A stretch of 34,535 bases of DNA from CAIWXH01 sp964555675 (GTDB lineage Bacteria > Chloroflexota > Chloroflexia > Chloroflexales > Chloroflexaceae): the NCBI GenBank assembly GCA_964555675.1, contig CAZKTU010000043.1, positions 1 to 34,535 on the forward strand, read 5' to 3'. This document shows positions 26,673 to 34,525 of the stretch, piece after piece. A program made the position numbers and the translations under genes. The notes under the pieces were generated by a model, which did no database searches, was not told the origin of the DNA, and saw only the letters and a program-made list of their open reading frames with translations. The stretch's first letter is position 1, and each line of letters opens with the position of its first letter.

Positions 26673-27560
26673 ATGACCCTTGACTCGATCGACGCCCTCC
26701 AGCAGGCCCTGGCCGGCGAGGCCTACGTGGCCGACCGCTCACTCACTACGGCGATCTACCTGGCCCTGAAGCTCAACAAGCCCCTGTTGCTCGAGGGCGA
26801 GGCGGGCGTGGGCAAGACCGAGATCGCCAAGACACTCTCGCGCGTCCTCGACCGGCGGCTGATCAGGCTCCAGTGCTACGAGGGCCTCGACGTCAACACG
26901 ACGATCTACGAGTGGAACTACGCGCGCCAGATGCTGGCGATCCGCATGATCGAGGCCCAGGGTGGCGCGGGCGACGGCGCGGCGAGCATCTTTGGCCCCG
27001 AGTTTCTAATCAAGCGCCCGCTGCTGCAGGCGATCGAGGAGAGCGCGGTCGCCCCGCCCATCCTGCTGATCGACGAGCTCGACCGCGCCGACGAGGAGTT
27101 CGAGGCCTTCCTGCTCGAGCTGCTCTCGGACTGGCAGATCAGCATCCCCGAGCTGGGCACAGTCAAGGCGGTCAATCCGCCGACAGTGATTATCACCTCG
27201 AACCGCACGCGCGAGGTTCACGACGCCCTCAAGCGGCGCTGTCTCTTTTACTGGGTAGACTACCCGACCCTCGAGAAGGAGCTGGCGATCGTGCGGGCTC
27301 GGGCGCCCCAGGCAAGCGAGCGGCTCTCGCGCCAGGTGGTGGTCTTCGTCCAGGAGCTACGGCGCATGGATCTCTATAAACTGCCCGGCGTCGCCGAGAC
27401 GATCGACTGGGTGACGGCCCTGGTGGCCCTCGACGCCACCGAGTTGTCGGCCGGGGTGGTCGAGGATACCCTGGGCGCCATCCTGAAGTTCCAGGACGAT
27501 ATCGCCCAGGTGCGCGGCAAGCAGGCTAATGAGCTGCTGAAGAAGGCCTCCGCGCTGTAG
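26673..27560 (+). CDS. MoxR-family AAA+ ATPase, CoxD-like
   Basis: A 295-residue AAA+ chaperone-like ATPase. Walker A is GEAGVGKT (42-49), followed by LIRLQCYEGLDVNTTIYEWNY, then Walker B LLIDELDRADEEFEAFLLE, sensor I IITSNRTREVHDALKRRC, and DYPTLEKELAIVRAR. The CYEGLD...YEWNY and RADEEFEAFLLE segments are typical of the CoxD branch, which helps mature carbon-monoxide-dehydrogenase-type molybdenum enzymes or works with a von Willebrand protein. ATG 26673 has GTGGAG 6 bp upstream; GTG 26661 is the in-frame alternative. Neither a VWA-domain (CoxE) gene nor a molybdenum hydroxylase is in the window, so its client is unknown. Confidence 0.9.
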   Translation: MTLDSIDALQQALAGEAYVADRSLTTAIYLALKLNKPLLLEGEAGVGKTEIAKTLSRVLDRRLIRLQCYEGLDVNTTIYEWNYARQMLAIRMIEAQGGAGDGAASIFGPEFLIKRPLLQAIEESAVAPPILLIDELDRADEEFEAFLLELLSDWQISIPELGTVKAVNPPTVIITSNRTREVHDALKRRCLFYWVDYPTLEKELAIVRARAPQASERLSRQVVVFVQELRRMDLYKLPGVAETIDWVTALVALDATELSAGVVEDTLGAILKFQDDIAQVRGKQANELLKKASAL

Positions 27561-27585
27561 GAGCGGCGGGTCGCCGCGCCCCCTG

Positions 27586-27664
27586 TGGGAGGGCCGGGGA
27601 GGGCGAAGCCCTCTCCGAAGCTCCGCCCCGCAAGCCCAACCGGGCAGGTTGGAATTGGACTAGC
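27586..27664. repeat. Dispersed intergenic repeat, copy 2
   Basis: A GGAGGGCCGGGGAGGG block and a degenerate hairpin are followed by a 35-nt tail (27630-27664) matching copy 1 at 11492-11526 at 32 of 35 positions. It ends 20 bp before the next start codon, so it lies in the leader of the duplicated-domain/glycosyltransferase operon. Confidence 0.7.
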
Positions 27665-27683
27665 TACGAGTGAGGCAAGCGCC

Positions 27684-28481
27684 GTGGCAGATCCTGCCGA
27701 GCAGTTTGATGTGGCCGCGATTCTGGCGTCGCTGCGCCAAGAGGTGCGCGAGGCGCGGGCCGCCCAGGGCGAGGGCGAGTCCGGCACGGCCCTCAGCGCG
27801 ATCGAGCGCGAGCTGCACCATAGCGCCGAGCAGCTCGAGATCACCCGCGTGGTCAGCCACCACTGGCCCCTGAACGGCCGCGGGCTCTACGAGCGCGGGC
27901 TGATCGTCATCCACAAGCTGGTGCGGCGCTACTTGCGCTGGTATATCGGGCCGATCGTCGAGCAGCAGAACGCCTTCAACGATGCGGCCACTCGCTCGAT
28001 CCGCCTGCTGATCGAGGCCCAGGCCGAGCTGCGCGAGCAGATGGCCGAGCTGCGCCGCGCCCAGGAGGCTCGGGGCCGGGAAGAACAGCAGGCAGGAGGC
28101 GCGGAGGAGCAGGCGAGTGGCGACGCTGGGCCGCCGGATGTTCGGCAGTTACAGCAGCAGGTGGAGCGGGCCGGCCGGGCTGAGCCGCCGGCGCCGCTGC
28201 CCGATCTGGGGCTGCGGCAACTGCCGGCGCAGCTCGTCGATAAGGCCGCCGTGAGCGCCCACTGGGATCTTGGCGGCGATACGCCCCTGACCAGGGCCAG
28301 GGCGCTGATCCAGCGCGGCACCCGCCAGTACCTGCGCTGGATGATCAACCCGATCGTCGAGCAGCAGAACGCCTTCAATAGCGCGCTGGCCGAGACGGCG
28401 CCCCACCTGCTGGCCGCCGACGCCGAGCTGCGCGCCCGCGCGGCCGGGCTGCGGGCCAGTCAGCATAAGGACGCGCGGTGA
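27684..28481 (+). CDS. Duplicated-domain protein of unknown function linked to glycosyltransferases
   Basis: The 265-residue product contains two copies of one domain. Copy one, about residues 48-120, has VVSHHWPLNGRG then RRYLRWYIGPIVEQQNAFN. Copy two, about 190-260, has AVSAHWDLGGDTP then RQYLRWMINPIVEQQNAFN. Between them lies a charged Glu/Gln/Ala coiled-coil stretch. There is no signal peptide or membrane segment, and no catalytic motif I know. I recall the RYLRW...PIVEQQN module in Chloroflexota and related proteins near sugar genes, but no assigned function. GTG 27684 follows GAGTGAGG by 9 bp. Its stop overlaps the next start (GTGA), so it is translated with the glycosyltransferase and may tether or organise it. 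Confidence 0.8.
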   Translation: MADPAEQFDVAAILASLRQEVREARAAQGEGESGTALSAIERELHHSAEQLEITRVVSHHWPLNGRGLYERGLIVIHKLVRRYLRWYIGPIVEQQNAFNDAATRSIRLLIEAQAELREQMAELRRAQEARGREEQQAGGAEEQASGDAGPPDVRQLQQQVERAGRAEPPAPLPDLGLRQLPAQLVDKAAVSAHWDLGGDTPLTRARALIQRGTRQYLRWMINPIVEQQNAFNSALAETAPHLLAADAELRARAAGLRASQHKDAR

Positions 28482-29704
28482 TCACGCTGGTCTTGCCCTG
28501 GTTCGGCCCCGACAGCGCCGGCGGCGCCGAGTCGCAGGCCCGCGGCCTGACCCGGGCCCTGCGCGAGCTCGGCGCGCCCGTGCGGGTCTGGGCCAGCACC
28601 GGGCGCGACTCGTTCCAGCCGGGCGAGCCGGGCCAGCCCAACGGCACCAAGCCTCACTACCCGCCCGGCCACAGCGAGGTCGATGGTGTGCCGGTCTGGC
28701 GCTTCCGCCCCACGCCTCCGGGGCCTGGCGGCGTGCCGCGCCTGCTCGCCGAGCGACCCGAGCTGCTGCCGCCGCTCGAGCGATTCGCCCCGGCCGAGCT
28801 AGGGCTGCTGGCCTCGCTGCTGGGCAGCGACGAGCTCTACCAGGCGGTCTGGGAGGCGCGCGACGACAGCTCGAACAGCTTCGTCTTCATGCCCTACCCC
28901 TTCCCGACCACCTTCTGGGGGACGCTGATCGCGCCCGAGCGCAGTATCGTGCTGGCCTGTCTGCACGACGAGCCCTATGCGCGCTACAGCACCTACAGGC
29001 ATATGTTCGAGCGGGCGCGCGGCATGCTGGCCAACAGCTACCCCGAGGCCGAGCTGGCGCAGCGGCTCTACGGGCTGCCCGCCGAGCGCATCTGTGTCAC
29101 GGGCGAGGGGATCGACCTGAACCCGGTGGGCGATGGTGCGCGCTTTCGGCGCCGCCACGGCCTCGGCGATATGCCCCTGTTGCTCTACGCCGGGCGCCGC
29201 GACGAGGGCAAGAACATCCCGCTGCTGCTGGCCTACACCCGCGAGTACTGGGCCCGGCGCGGCAAACCGTTGCGCCTGGCCCTGATGGGCGCGGGGGCCC
29301 TCGATCTGCAGGGCGCGGGCTACACGCCGGCGATGGCCGAGATCATCCTCGACCTCGGCTTTCAGAGCGCGCAGGACAAACACGACGCCTACGCGGCCGC
29401 CGATGTCTTCGTGCAGCCCTCGCTCTACGAGAGCTTCAGCATCGTGCTCATGGAGGCCTGGCTCCAGGGCAGCCCGGCCCTGGTCAACGCCGGCTGCGCG
29501 GTGACGGCCGACCACGCTCTGCGCAGCGGGGGCGGGCTGGCCTTCGGCAGCTTCGGCGAGTTCGCCGCCGCCCTGGACATGCTGCTCGCCGACGCCGCGC
29601 TGCGGCGCGCCCTGGGCGAGCGAGGGCGGCGGTACGTGCTGGACACATGCGATTGGAGCGCCGTGGCCCGGCTCACGGCGGACTTTGTGCTGGGGAAACC
29701 ATGA
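28478..29704 (+). CDS. GT4-family glycosyltransferase
   Basis: A 408-residue GT-B glycosyltransferase. The N-terminal half begins MITLVLPWFGPDSAGGAESQ (the glycine-rich acceptor-side loop). The C-terminal half has LLLYAGRRDEGKNIPLLL, DKHDAYAAADVFVQPSLYESF and the E-x7-E signature ESFSIVLME, then SPALVNAGCAVTADH. It should transfer a sugar from a nucleotide donor with retention of configuration. GTG 28478 overlaps the upstream stop, and its own TGA overlaps the next gene (ATGA), so three genes are translated as a chain. Donor and acceptor are unknown; surface polysaccharide or glycoprotein decoration is likely. Confidence 0.9.
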   Translation: MITLVLPWFGPDSAGGAESQARGLTRALRELGAPVRVWASTGRDSFQPGEPGQPNGTKPHYPPGHSEVDGVPVWRFRPTPPGPGGVPRLLAERPELLPPLERFAPAELGLLASLLGSDELYQAVWEARDDSSNSFVFMPYPFPTTFWGTLIAPERSIVLACLHDEPYARYSTYRHMFERARGMLANSYPEAELAQRLYGLPAERICVTGEGIDLNPVGDGARFRRRHGLGDMPLLLYAGRRDEGKNIPLLLAYTREYWARRGKPLRLALMGAGALDLQGAGYTPAMAEIILDLGFQSAQDKHDAYAAADVFVQPSLYESFSIVLMEAWLQGSPALVNAGCAVTADHALRSGGGLAFGSFGEFAAALDMLLADAALRRALGERGRRYVLDTCDWSAVARLTADFVLGKP

Positions 29705-30744
29705 CAGGCAGGCGGATTCTGATCTGCACCGCCCAGGTGCCCTTCGTGCGGGGCGGGGCCGAGTACCTGGTTGAGGGGCTGCGCGATGCTCTGCTCGAGC
29801 GCGGGCACGCCGTCGACGTGGTGGCGCTGCCCTACCAGTGGGCCCCGGTCGAGCGCATCCCCGAGAGCGCCCTGGCCTGGCGCATGCTCGACGTCGAGGT
29901 GGTGAATGGCGCGCCGGTCGACCTGGTGATCTGCACCAAGTTCCCCTCATACATGATCCGCCACCCGCGCAAGGTGGTCTGGCTCGTCCATCAGCACCGG
30001 CAGGCCTACGACTGGTACGGCACGCCGCTGAGCGACTTCGCCAACATCCCCGAGCACCGGCAGGTGCGCGACGCGATCTTCCGCATGGACCGGCGGGGGC
30101 TGGGCGAGTGCCTGGCCCGCTACACAATCTCGCGCAACGTGAGCGCGCGCCTGAAGCGCTTCAACGGGATCGAGAGCACGCCGCTGTACCCGCCGAGCCG
30201 CTACGCAGAGCGCCTGCGGGCGGGTCCTTATGGCGACTACATCCTCTCGTCGTCGCGGCTCGACCGGGCCAAGCGCATCGATCTGCTGCTGGAGGCCGTG
30301 GCCCGGGCGGGCGCGGGGGTGCGGCTGCTGGTGGCCGGCGCAGGGCCCGACCGCGAGCGGCTAGAGGGTCTGGCGGCCCGGCTGGGCCTCGGCGAGCGGG
30401 CGCGCTTCCTGGGCTTCGTGAGCGACGACGAGCTGGTCGAGCTCTACGCGGGGGCCAGGGCGGTCTACTATGCGCCGATCGACGAGGACTACGGCTTCGC
30501 CACGGTCGAGGCCTTCGGGGCGGCGCGCCCGGTGATCACCACCGACGACGCGGGTGGCGTGCTCGAGTTTGTCGAGGACGGGGTGAGCGGGCTGGTCTGC
30601 CCGCCCGACCCCACGGCAATTGCGCGGGCCTTCGACACTCTGTACGCCGACCGCGCCCTGGCCGAGCGCCTGGGGCTGGCGGGGCAAACGCGCGTAGTCG
30701 GGATTGGCTGGGGGCAGGTGGTGGCGGCCCTGGTGGGCGAGTAG
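29701..30744 (+). CDS. GT4-family glycosyltransferase
   Basis: A 347-residue GT-B glycosyltransferase. It starts MTGRRILICTAQVPFVRGGAEYLVEGL and has YILSSSRLDRAKRIDLLLEA, LLVAGAGPDRERLEGL, the FLGFVSDDELVELYAGA segment, and the E-x7-E pair EDYGFATVE followed by GAARPVITTDDAGG. ATG 29701 overlaps the stop of the preceding glycosyltransferase by 4 bp, so both work in one pathway. It ends 2 bp from the convergent PPK2 gene, leaving no room for a separate terminator. The sugar specificity is not readable. Confidence 0.92.
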   Translation: MTGRRILICTAQVPFVRGGAEYLVEGLRDALLERGHAVDVVALPYQWAPVERIPESALAWRMLDVEVVNGAPVDLVICTKFPSYMIRHPRKVVWLVHQHRQAYDWYGTPLSDFANIPEHRQVRDAIFRMDRRGLGECLARYTISRNVSARLKRFNGIESTPLYPPSRYAERLRAGPYGDYILSSSRLDRAKRIDLLLEAVARAGAGVRLLVAGAGPDRERLEGLAARLGLGERARFLGFVSDDELVELYAGARAVYYAPIDEDYGFATVEAFGAARPVITTDDAGGVLEFVEDGVSGLVCPPDPTAIARAFDTLYADRALAERLGLAGQTRVVGIGWGQVVAALVGE

Positions 30745-30746
30745 GG

Positions 30747-31643
30747 CTATTTCTTCTTGGCCTTGCGCCCGTTTGACTTGGCGGCTTTGGCGCTGACTCC
30801 GTTGCCGGCGAGGGGGTGCTCGGCCCTGTAGGCGGCCAGCTCGGCCAGGCTGGCCTCGCCGACCCGGGCGAGCTTGTCCATCCACTCGTCCTTATAGCCG
30901 CGCATGGTCTCGGCGACAGTCTTGGCGATCACATAGTTGCGGTACCACTTGCGGTCGGCCGGCACGATATGCCAGGGCGCGTGGGCGGTGCTGCACTTGC
31001 TCAGCGCGTCCTCGTAGGCCTCCATATAGCGGTCCCAATGCTCGCGCTCGCGCCAGTCGCCGGCCGAGAGCTTCCAGGCCTTGGCGACGTCCTGCTCGCG
31101 CTCGATCAGCCGCTCCTCCTGCTCCTCCTTGCTGATGTGCAGGAAGAACTTCAGGATGATCGTCTTGCCCTGGGTCAGGATGTGCTCGAAGTCATTGATC
31201 TGGCGGTAGCGGGCCTGCCAGACCGGGTCGGGGACAAGATTATGGACGCGCACGACCAGCACGTCCTCGTAGTGCGAGCGGTTGAAGACGCCGATCGTGC
31301 CGCGGGGGGGCGTCTTGAGGTGAACACGCCAGAGGAAATCGCGGGCCAGCTCGTCGGCGGTGGGCACCTTGAACGAGACCACATAGCTGCCGAGGGGCGA
31401 GACCTGGCTGAAGACCTTGCGCACCGTGCCGTCTTTGCCACTGGTGTCCATGCCCTGCATAATCACGAGCAGGCTGTGGGTGCCGGCGCCGAAGAGCAGC
31501 TCTTGCAGCTGGTCGATCTCGAGGGTGAGGGCCTCGAGCTCGGCCTCGGCCTTGGCGCGGTCGAGGCCGCCGTCCTGGCGCGGGTCGATCGCGCTGAGCT
31601 TGACCTGGCTGTCCGGCTGCACGCTGTAGATGAGTGGCGCCAT
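30747..31643 (-). CDS. ppk2: Polyphosphate kinase 2 family protein (polyphosphate:nucleotide phosphotransferase)
   Basis: A 298-residue cytoplasmic kinase that moves phosphate from polyphosphate to AMP, ADP or other nucleotides. Walker A-like MQGMDTSGKDGT lies at 62-73 (K70), followed by GSYVVSFKVPTADELARDFLWR, RGTIGVFNRSHYEDVLVVRVH, LKFFLHISKEEQEERL, and WHIVPADRKWYRNYVIA. The C-terminus ends in a Lys/Arg-rich tail. ATG 31643 has GGAGGG 4 bp upstream; ATG 31655 is possible. A TGCTACAAT promoter lies 40 bp upstream. It is convergent with the glycosyltransferase operon. The subclass (AMP or ADP user) is not decided here. Confidence 0.92.
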   Translation of the reverse strand: MAPLIYSVQPDSQVKLSAIDPRQDGGLDRAKAEAELEALTLEIDQLQELLFGAGTHSLLVIMQGMDTSGKDGTVRKVFSQVSPLGSYVVSFKVPTADELARDFLWRVHLKTPPRGTIGVFNRSHYEDVLVVRVHNLVPDPVWQARYRQINDFEHILTQGKTIILKFFLHISKEEQEERLIEREQDVAKAWKLSAGDWREREHWDRYMEAYEDALSKCSTAHAPWHIVPADRKWYRNYVIAKTVAETMRGYKDEWMDKLARVGEASLAELAAYRAEHPLAGNGVSAKAAKSNGRKAKKK

Positions 31644-31682
31644 ACATCCCTCCATCGACTGAAACACGCGGGAAATTGGCGC

Positions 31683-31691
31683 ATTGTAGCA
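31683..31691 (-). promoter_or_regulatory. Extended -10 promoter of ppk2
   Basis: TGCTACAAT on the minus strand, 40 bp before ATG 31643. It is back-to-back with the promoter at 31810-31818 that faces the other way. Confidence 0.7.
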
Positions 31692-31809
31692 CAGGGGGCG
31701 CGGCTAAGGCCATGGGGCGCTACGCCGGGGCCGGCTTCGGAGTGCGAAGGCCATCTGCGCGACCTGCCGGAGCCCGCCGGTTTAGCGGCCGGGCGTGGGG
31801 GCGCGCCTC

Positions 31810-31818
31810 TGCTATAAT
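31810..31818 (+). promoter_or_regulatory. Extended -10 promoter of the ketopantoate-reductase gene
   Basis: TGCTATAAT, 31 bp before GTG 31849. No clear -35 is present. Confidence 0.7.
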
Positions 31819-31848
31819 GGCGCCTCAGCGAGCAGTGAGGAGCGCAGT

Positions 31849-32874
31849 GTGGCAATTGTGGTGGTGGGCGGGGGCGCGATCGGGCTGCAGGTGGCGGGCC
31901 GGCTGACGCTGGGTGGGGTCGAGTGCGCCCTGCTGGCGCGCCCGAGCGGGGTGCAGGCCCTGGCCGAGGCGCCGCTGCGCATCAGCTTCCCCGACGGGGC
32001 CCGCGAGGTCAGGGTGGCGGCGGGCGCCGAGCCGGCGGCCTTGCCCCCTGCCTGCCGCAGGCCCGACCTGGCTGTGCTCTGCGTGAAGGGCTACGACACG
32101 CCGGGGGCGATCGAGACTCTGCGCGGGCTGGGGCCGCGCCTCGTGCTGACGCTGCAGAACGGCATCGGCAACGAGGAGCGGCTGGCCGAAGCGTTTGGGC
32201 AGACCAGGGTGATCGCCGGGGCGATCACGACCTCGGTCGAGGTCCCCGGCCCCAGCGAGATTGTGATCACCAAGGCCGGCGGCATCGGCCTGGCGGCCAT
32301 GGACCCGGCCACCGAGCTCGACCCGTGGCTCGAGGCCTTCAGGCGCGCCGAATTTCCCGTCGAGCGCTATGGTGACTACAGGGCCATGAAATGGTCGAAG
32401 GCGCTGCTCAACATGCTCGGCAACGCCCAGGCCGCGATCCTCGACATGAGCGTCGCGGCGATCTACGCCGACGCGCGGCTGCTCGAGCTCGACCTGCGGG
32501 CCGCGCGCGAGGCGCTGGCGGTGATGGGGCGCATGGGCGCCCGCCCGGTGAATCTGCCCGGCTACCCCGCGGCCACCATCGCGGCCATCGCCCGCTACAC
32601 CCCCGGGCCCCTGCTGCGCCCGCTGATGCGCCGGCTGGTCGGGGGCGGGCGGGGCGGCAAAGATCCCTCGCTGCTGCGCGACCTGCGGGCCGGGCGCACG
32701 CGCTCGGAGGGCGAGCAGCTCTATGGGGCCGTGGCCGCCGAGGCTGCAGCGCGCGGCGTGCCGGCCCCGGTCAACGCGGCCCTCTGGCGCATCCTCGGCG
32801 GCATTGTTCGCGGCGAGATCGCCTGGGACGAGTACCGGGGCAAGCCCGATCGGCTACTGGCAAGTACAACCTAA
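31849..32874 (+). CDS. panE: 2-dehydropantoate 2-reductase (ketopantoate reductase) family protein
   Basis: A 341-residue NADP-dependent reductase of the ApbA/PanE family, which makes pantoate for pantothenate and CoA. The dinucleotide loop is VVGGGAIGLQVAGRL at the start, then LAVLCVKGYDTPGAIE, LTLQNGIGNEERLAEAFG, GAITTSVEVPGP and the catalytic block RAMKWSKALLNMLGNAQAAILD (Lys and Asn). The C-terminal helical domain ends with TRSEGEQLYGAVAAEAAARGVPAPVN. It is about 40 residues longer than the E. coli enzyme. GTG 31849 has GAGGAG 6 bp upstream. Paralogues in this family have other substrates, so the symbol is a best guess. Its stop overlaps the Nudix stop on the other strand. Confidence 0.82.
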   Translation: MAIVVVGGGAIGLQVAGRLTLGGVECALLARPSGVQALAEAPLRISFPDGAREVRVAAGAEPAALPPACRRPDLAVLCVKGYDTPGAIETLRGLGPRLVLTLQNGIGNEERLAEAFGQTRVIAGAITTSVEVPGPSEIVITKAGGIGLAAMDPATELDPWLEAFRRAEFPVERYGDYRAMKWSKALLNMLGNAQAAILDMSVAAIYADARLLELDLRAAREALAVMGRMGARPVNLPGYPAATIAAIARYTPGPLLRPLMRRLVGGGRGGKDPSLLRDLRAGRTRSEGEQLYGAVAAEAAARGVPAPVNAALWRILGGIVRGEIAWDEYRGKPDRLLASTT

Positions 32875-33521
32875 AGCCCCGCCCTGCGCAGCCGCGCCAC
32901 CAGCTCGCTGAGCAGCAGGGCCGTGGCGCCCCAGACCTTATAGCCCTCGAGGGCGAAGAAGGGGACGCGCATCCTGACGCCGCGGCGCTCCCAGATCTCC
33001 TCGTGTACAGTGGCGGGGTCGAGCAGGGCGGCCAGGGGCACGCTGAAGGCGGCCTCGACCTCGTCGGGGTCGGGGCGCAGCTCGGGCTCGCCGACGCTCA
33101 GGCCGACGATGGGGGTGAGGCGGTTGTTGCTGGGGGCGATATAGAAGGGCGTCAGGGCGCCGAGGACCTCGACGTTGGCGGGCAGGATGCCCAGCTCCTC
33201 CCAGGCCTCGCGCAGGGCGGTCTGGGTGGGGCCATCGTCCTCGGGGTCGGCGCCGCCGCCGGGCAGCGAGACCTCGCCCTTATGGGTGGTGAGGCGGGCC
33301 GAGCGCACCGTGAGGGGCAGCCAGAGCTCGCCCGCGCTGGGGTAGAGCAGCAGGAGGGCCGCGGCCTCGCGCGGGGTGACGCCGGGCGCGGGCTCCATCG
33401 GGCGAATGGTGTGGCCGTCGAGGTCGCGCAGGACCAGCACCTCCTCGAGGCGAGGGGGGCTGGGGTCGGCCATGGCGCGCCGCAGGGCGGCGCTCTGTCG
33501 CTCCAGCAGAGGCTCGTACAC
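32871..33521 (-). CDS. Nudix hydrolase, CoA-pyrophosphatase-like
   Basis: A 216-residue hydrolase of nucleoside diphosphates linked to another moiety. The Nudix box reads GGGADPEDDGPTQTALREAW then EELGI (about 88-112), preceded by TTHKGEVSLP. LGALTPFYIAPSNNRLTPIVG and the VYEPLLERQSAALRRA start resemble NudL-type CoA pyrophosphatases. GTG 33521 starts 2 bp after the metallophosphoesterase stop, so translation is coupled; longer upstream reading in this frame runs through the neighbour and is not coding. It converges with the panE-like gene, sharing 4 bp at the two stop codons. Confidence 0.88.
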   Translation of the reverse strand: MYEPLLERQSAALRRAMADPSPPRLEEVLVLRDLDGHTIRPMEPAPGVTPREAAALLLLYPSAGELWLPLTVRSARLTTHKGEVSLPGGGADPEDDGPTQTALREAWEELGILPANVEVLGALTPFYIAPSNNRLTPIVGLSVGEPELRPDPDEVEAAFSVPLAALLDPATVHEEIWERRGVRMRVPFFALEGYKVWGATALLLSELVARLRRAGL

Positions 33522-33523
33522 CG

Positions 33524-34384
33524 TCAGCCCTTCACAGGGATATCGCGCTCGGAGGCCGGGAGCTCGTAGACGGCGGCGGTACGGCGCGGGAAGGCGTGCT
33601 CGGCGGCGGGCACGAAGCGGCCGGCCTCGTCGAGGTAGATCAGCTGACTGACGCGGACGGCCCGCTCGTCGACCTCGATCAGGTTGCACGAGTTCTTGCC
33701 GTGCTCGCGGCCGTAGCCGCGGCGCGAGGTGGTGGTGCCGCTCTGACAGATGATCGTGCCCTTGCGCAGGTCGTTGACCACATCGAGGGTGTTGCCGACA
33801 TACGAGACGTGGATGTGGCCGCAGAGCAGCAGCTCGACATCGCAGGCGTCGAGCAGGCGGATCGCCGCGAGGGCCCCGCGCATCACGCGATTGCGGTGCA
33901 GGCCGGGGGGGTTGAGCACCGGGTGGTGCCAGACCACGACCTTGCAGACCTCGGGGCCGTAGCGGCCGAGGATGGCGCGCAGGGCGGCGGCCTGAGCGGC
34001 GTCGACGCGGCCGCCGTCGACGGTGAGGCCGTGGGCGCTGACTGCGCCGACCACCACCAGGCCGGGGCGCTCGAAGACGGGGTTGAGCTCGGGGCTGATG
34101 TAGCGGCGGTAGCGGCCGAGGGGGTTGAGCAGGCGCAGGTGGGCGTGGTAGAGGGGCACATCGTGGTTGCCGGGGACAACGAGTTGGGGGCCCGGGAGGG
34201 CGGCCCGCAGCTCCTGGGCGGCGCGCCACTGCTCGACGAAGTCGGCGCGCTGCACGAAGTCGCCCGAGATCACCAGCAGGTCCGGCCGGATCTCGTGGGC
34301 CTGCCTGATCAGGGCGTCGGCGATCGCGCGGCGGAAGGGGGGCCCGACGTGCAGGTCGGAAACGTGCAAGATCCGGTAGGGCAC
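33524..34384 (-). CDS. Calcineurin-like metallophosphoesterase
   Basis: A 286-residue binuclear-metal phosphoesterase. Metal ligands are visible in order: D10 and H12 in HVSDLHVG, D42 in VISGDF, N73-H74 in VVPGNHDV, WHHPV around residue 155, and CGHIHVS around 190. The pattern resembles cyclic-nucleotide or DNA-repair (SbcD-like) phosphodiesterases of the 3',5'-cAMP type, but the substrate is unknown. GTG 34384 follows GAGGAG by 6 bp and lies 3 bp after the stop of the small membrane peptide gene. The Nudix gene follows immediately, so a three-gene operon is likely. Confidence 0.9.
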   Translation of the reverse strand: MPYRILHVSDLHVGPPFRRAIADALIRQAHEIRPDLLVISGDFVQRADFVEQWRAAQELRAALPGPQLVVPGNHDVPLYHAHLRLLNPLGRYRRYISPELNPVFERPGLVVVGAVSAHGLTVDGGRVDAAQAAALRAILGRYGPEVCKVVVWHHPVLNPPGLHRNRVMRGALAAIRLLDACDVELLLCGHIHVSYVGNTLDVVNDLRKGTIICQSGTTTSRRGYGREHGKNSCNLIEVDERAVRVSQLIYLDEAGRFVPAAEHAFPRRTAAVYELPASERDIPVKG

Positions 34385-34387
34385 GGG

Positions 34388-34525
34388 CTACTCCTCGGCA
34401 GGGGGCGGGGCGGCGGCGCGGGCCTTCGCGAGGGCCAAACCGACGAGGGCGCGGCCGATCAGCACGGCCTCGACGGCCAGGACAGCGACGAAACTATAGC
34501 GCAGGACGGCGGCGAAGATCTCCAT
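34388..34525 (-). CDS. 45-residue single-span membrane peptide, unknown
   Basis: A short gene with GGAGG 5 bp before ATG 34525 and a stop 3 bp before the metallophosphoesterase start. The product (MEIFAAVLRYSFVAVLAVEA, then VLIGRALVGLALAKARAAAP, then PPAEE) has one hydrophobic helix with a charged tail. Spacing and ribosome site support translation. It resembles no family that I can name; it may anchor or couple the downstream enzyme, or be a small membrane regulator. Anything upstream lies outside the window. Confidence 0.6.
   Translation of the reverse strand: MEIFAAVLRYSFVAVLAVEAVLIGRALVGLALAKARAAAPPPAEE

Noticed and set aside
32871..34229. A single 452-residue minus-strand protein including the Nudix domain
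   Set aside because: Its N-terminal half is an out-of-frame reading of the metallophosphoesterase. GTG 33521, 2 bp after that gene's stop, is the natural Nudix start.
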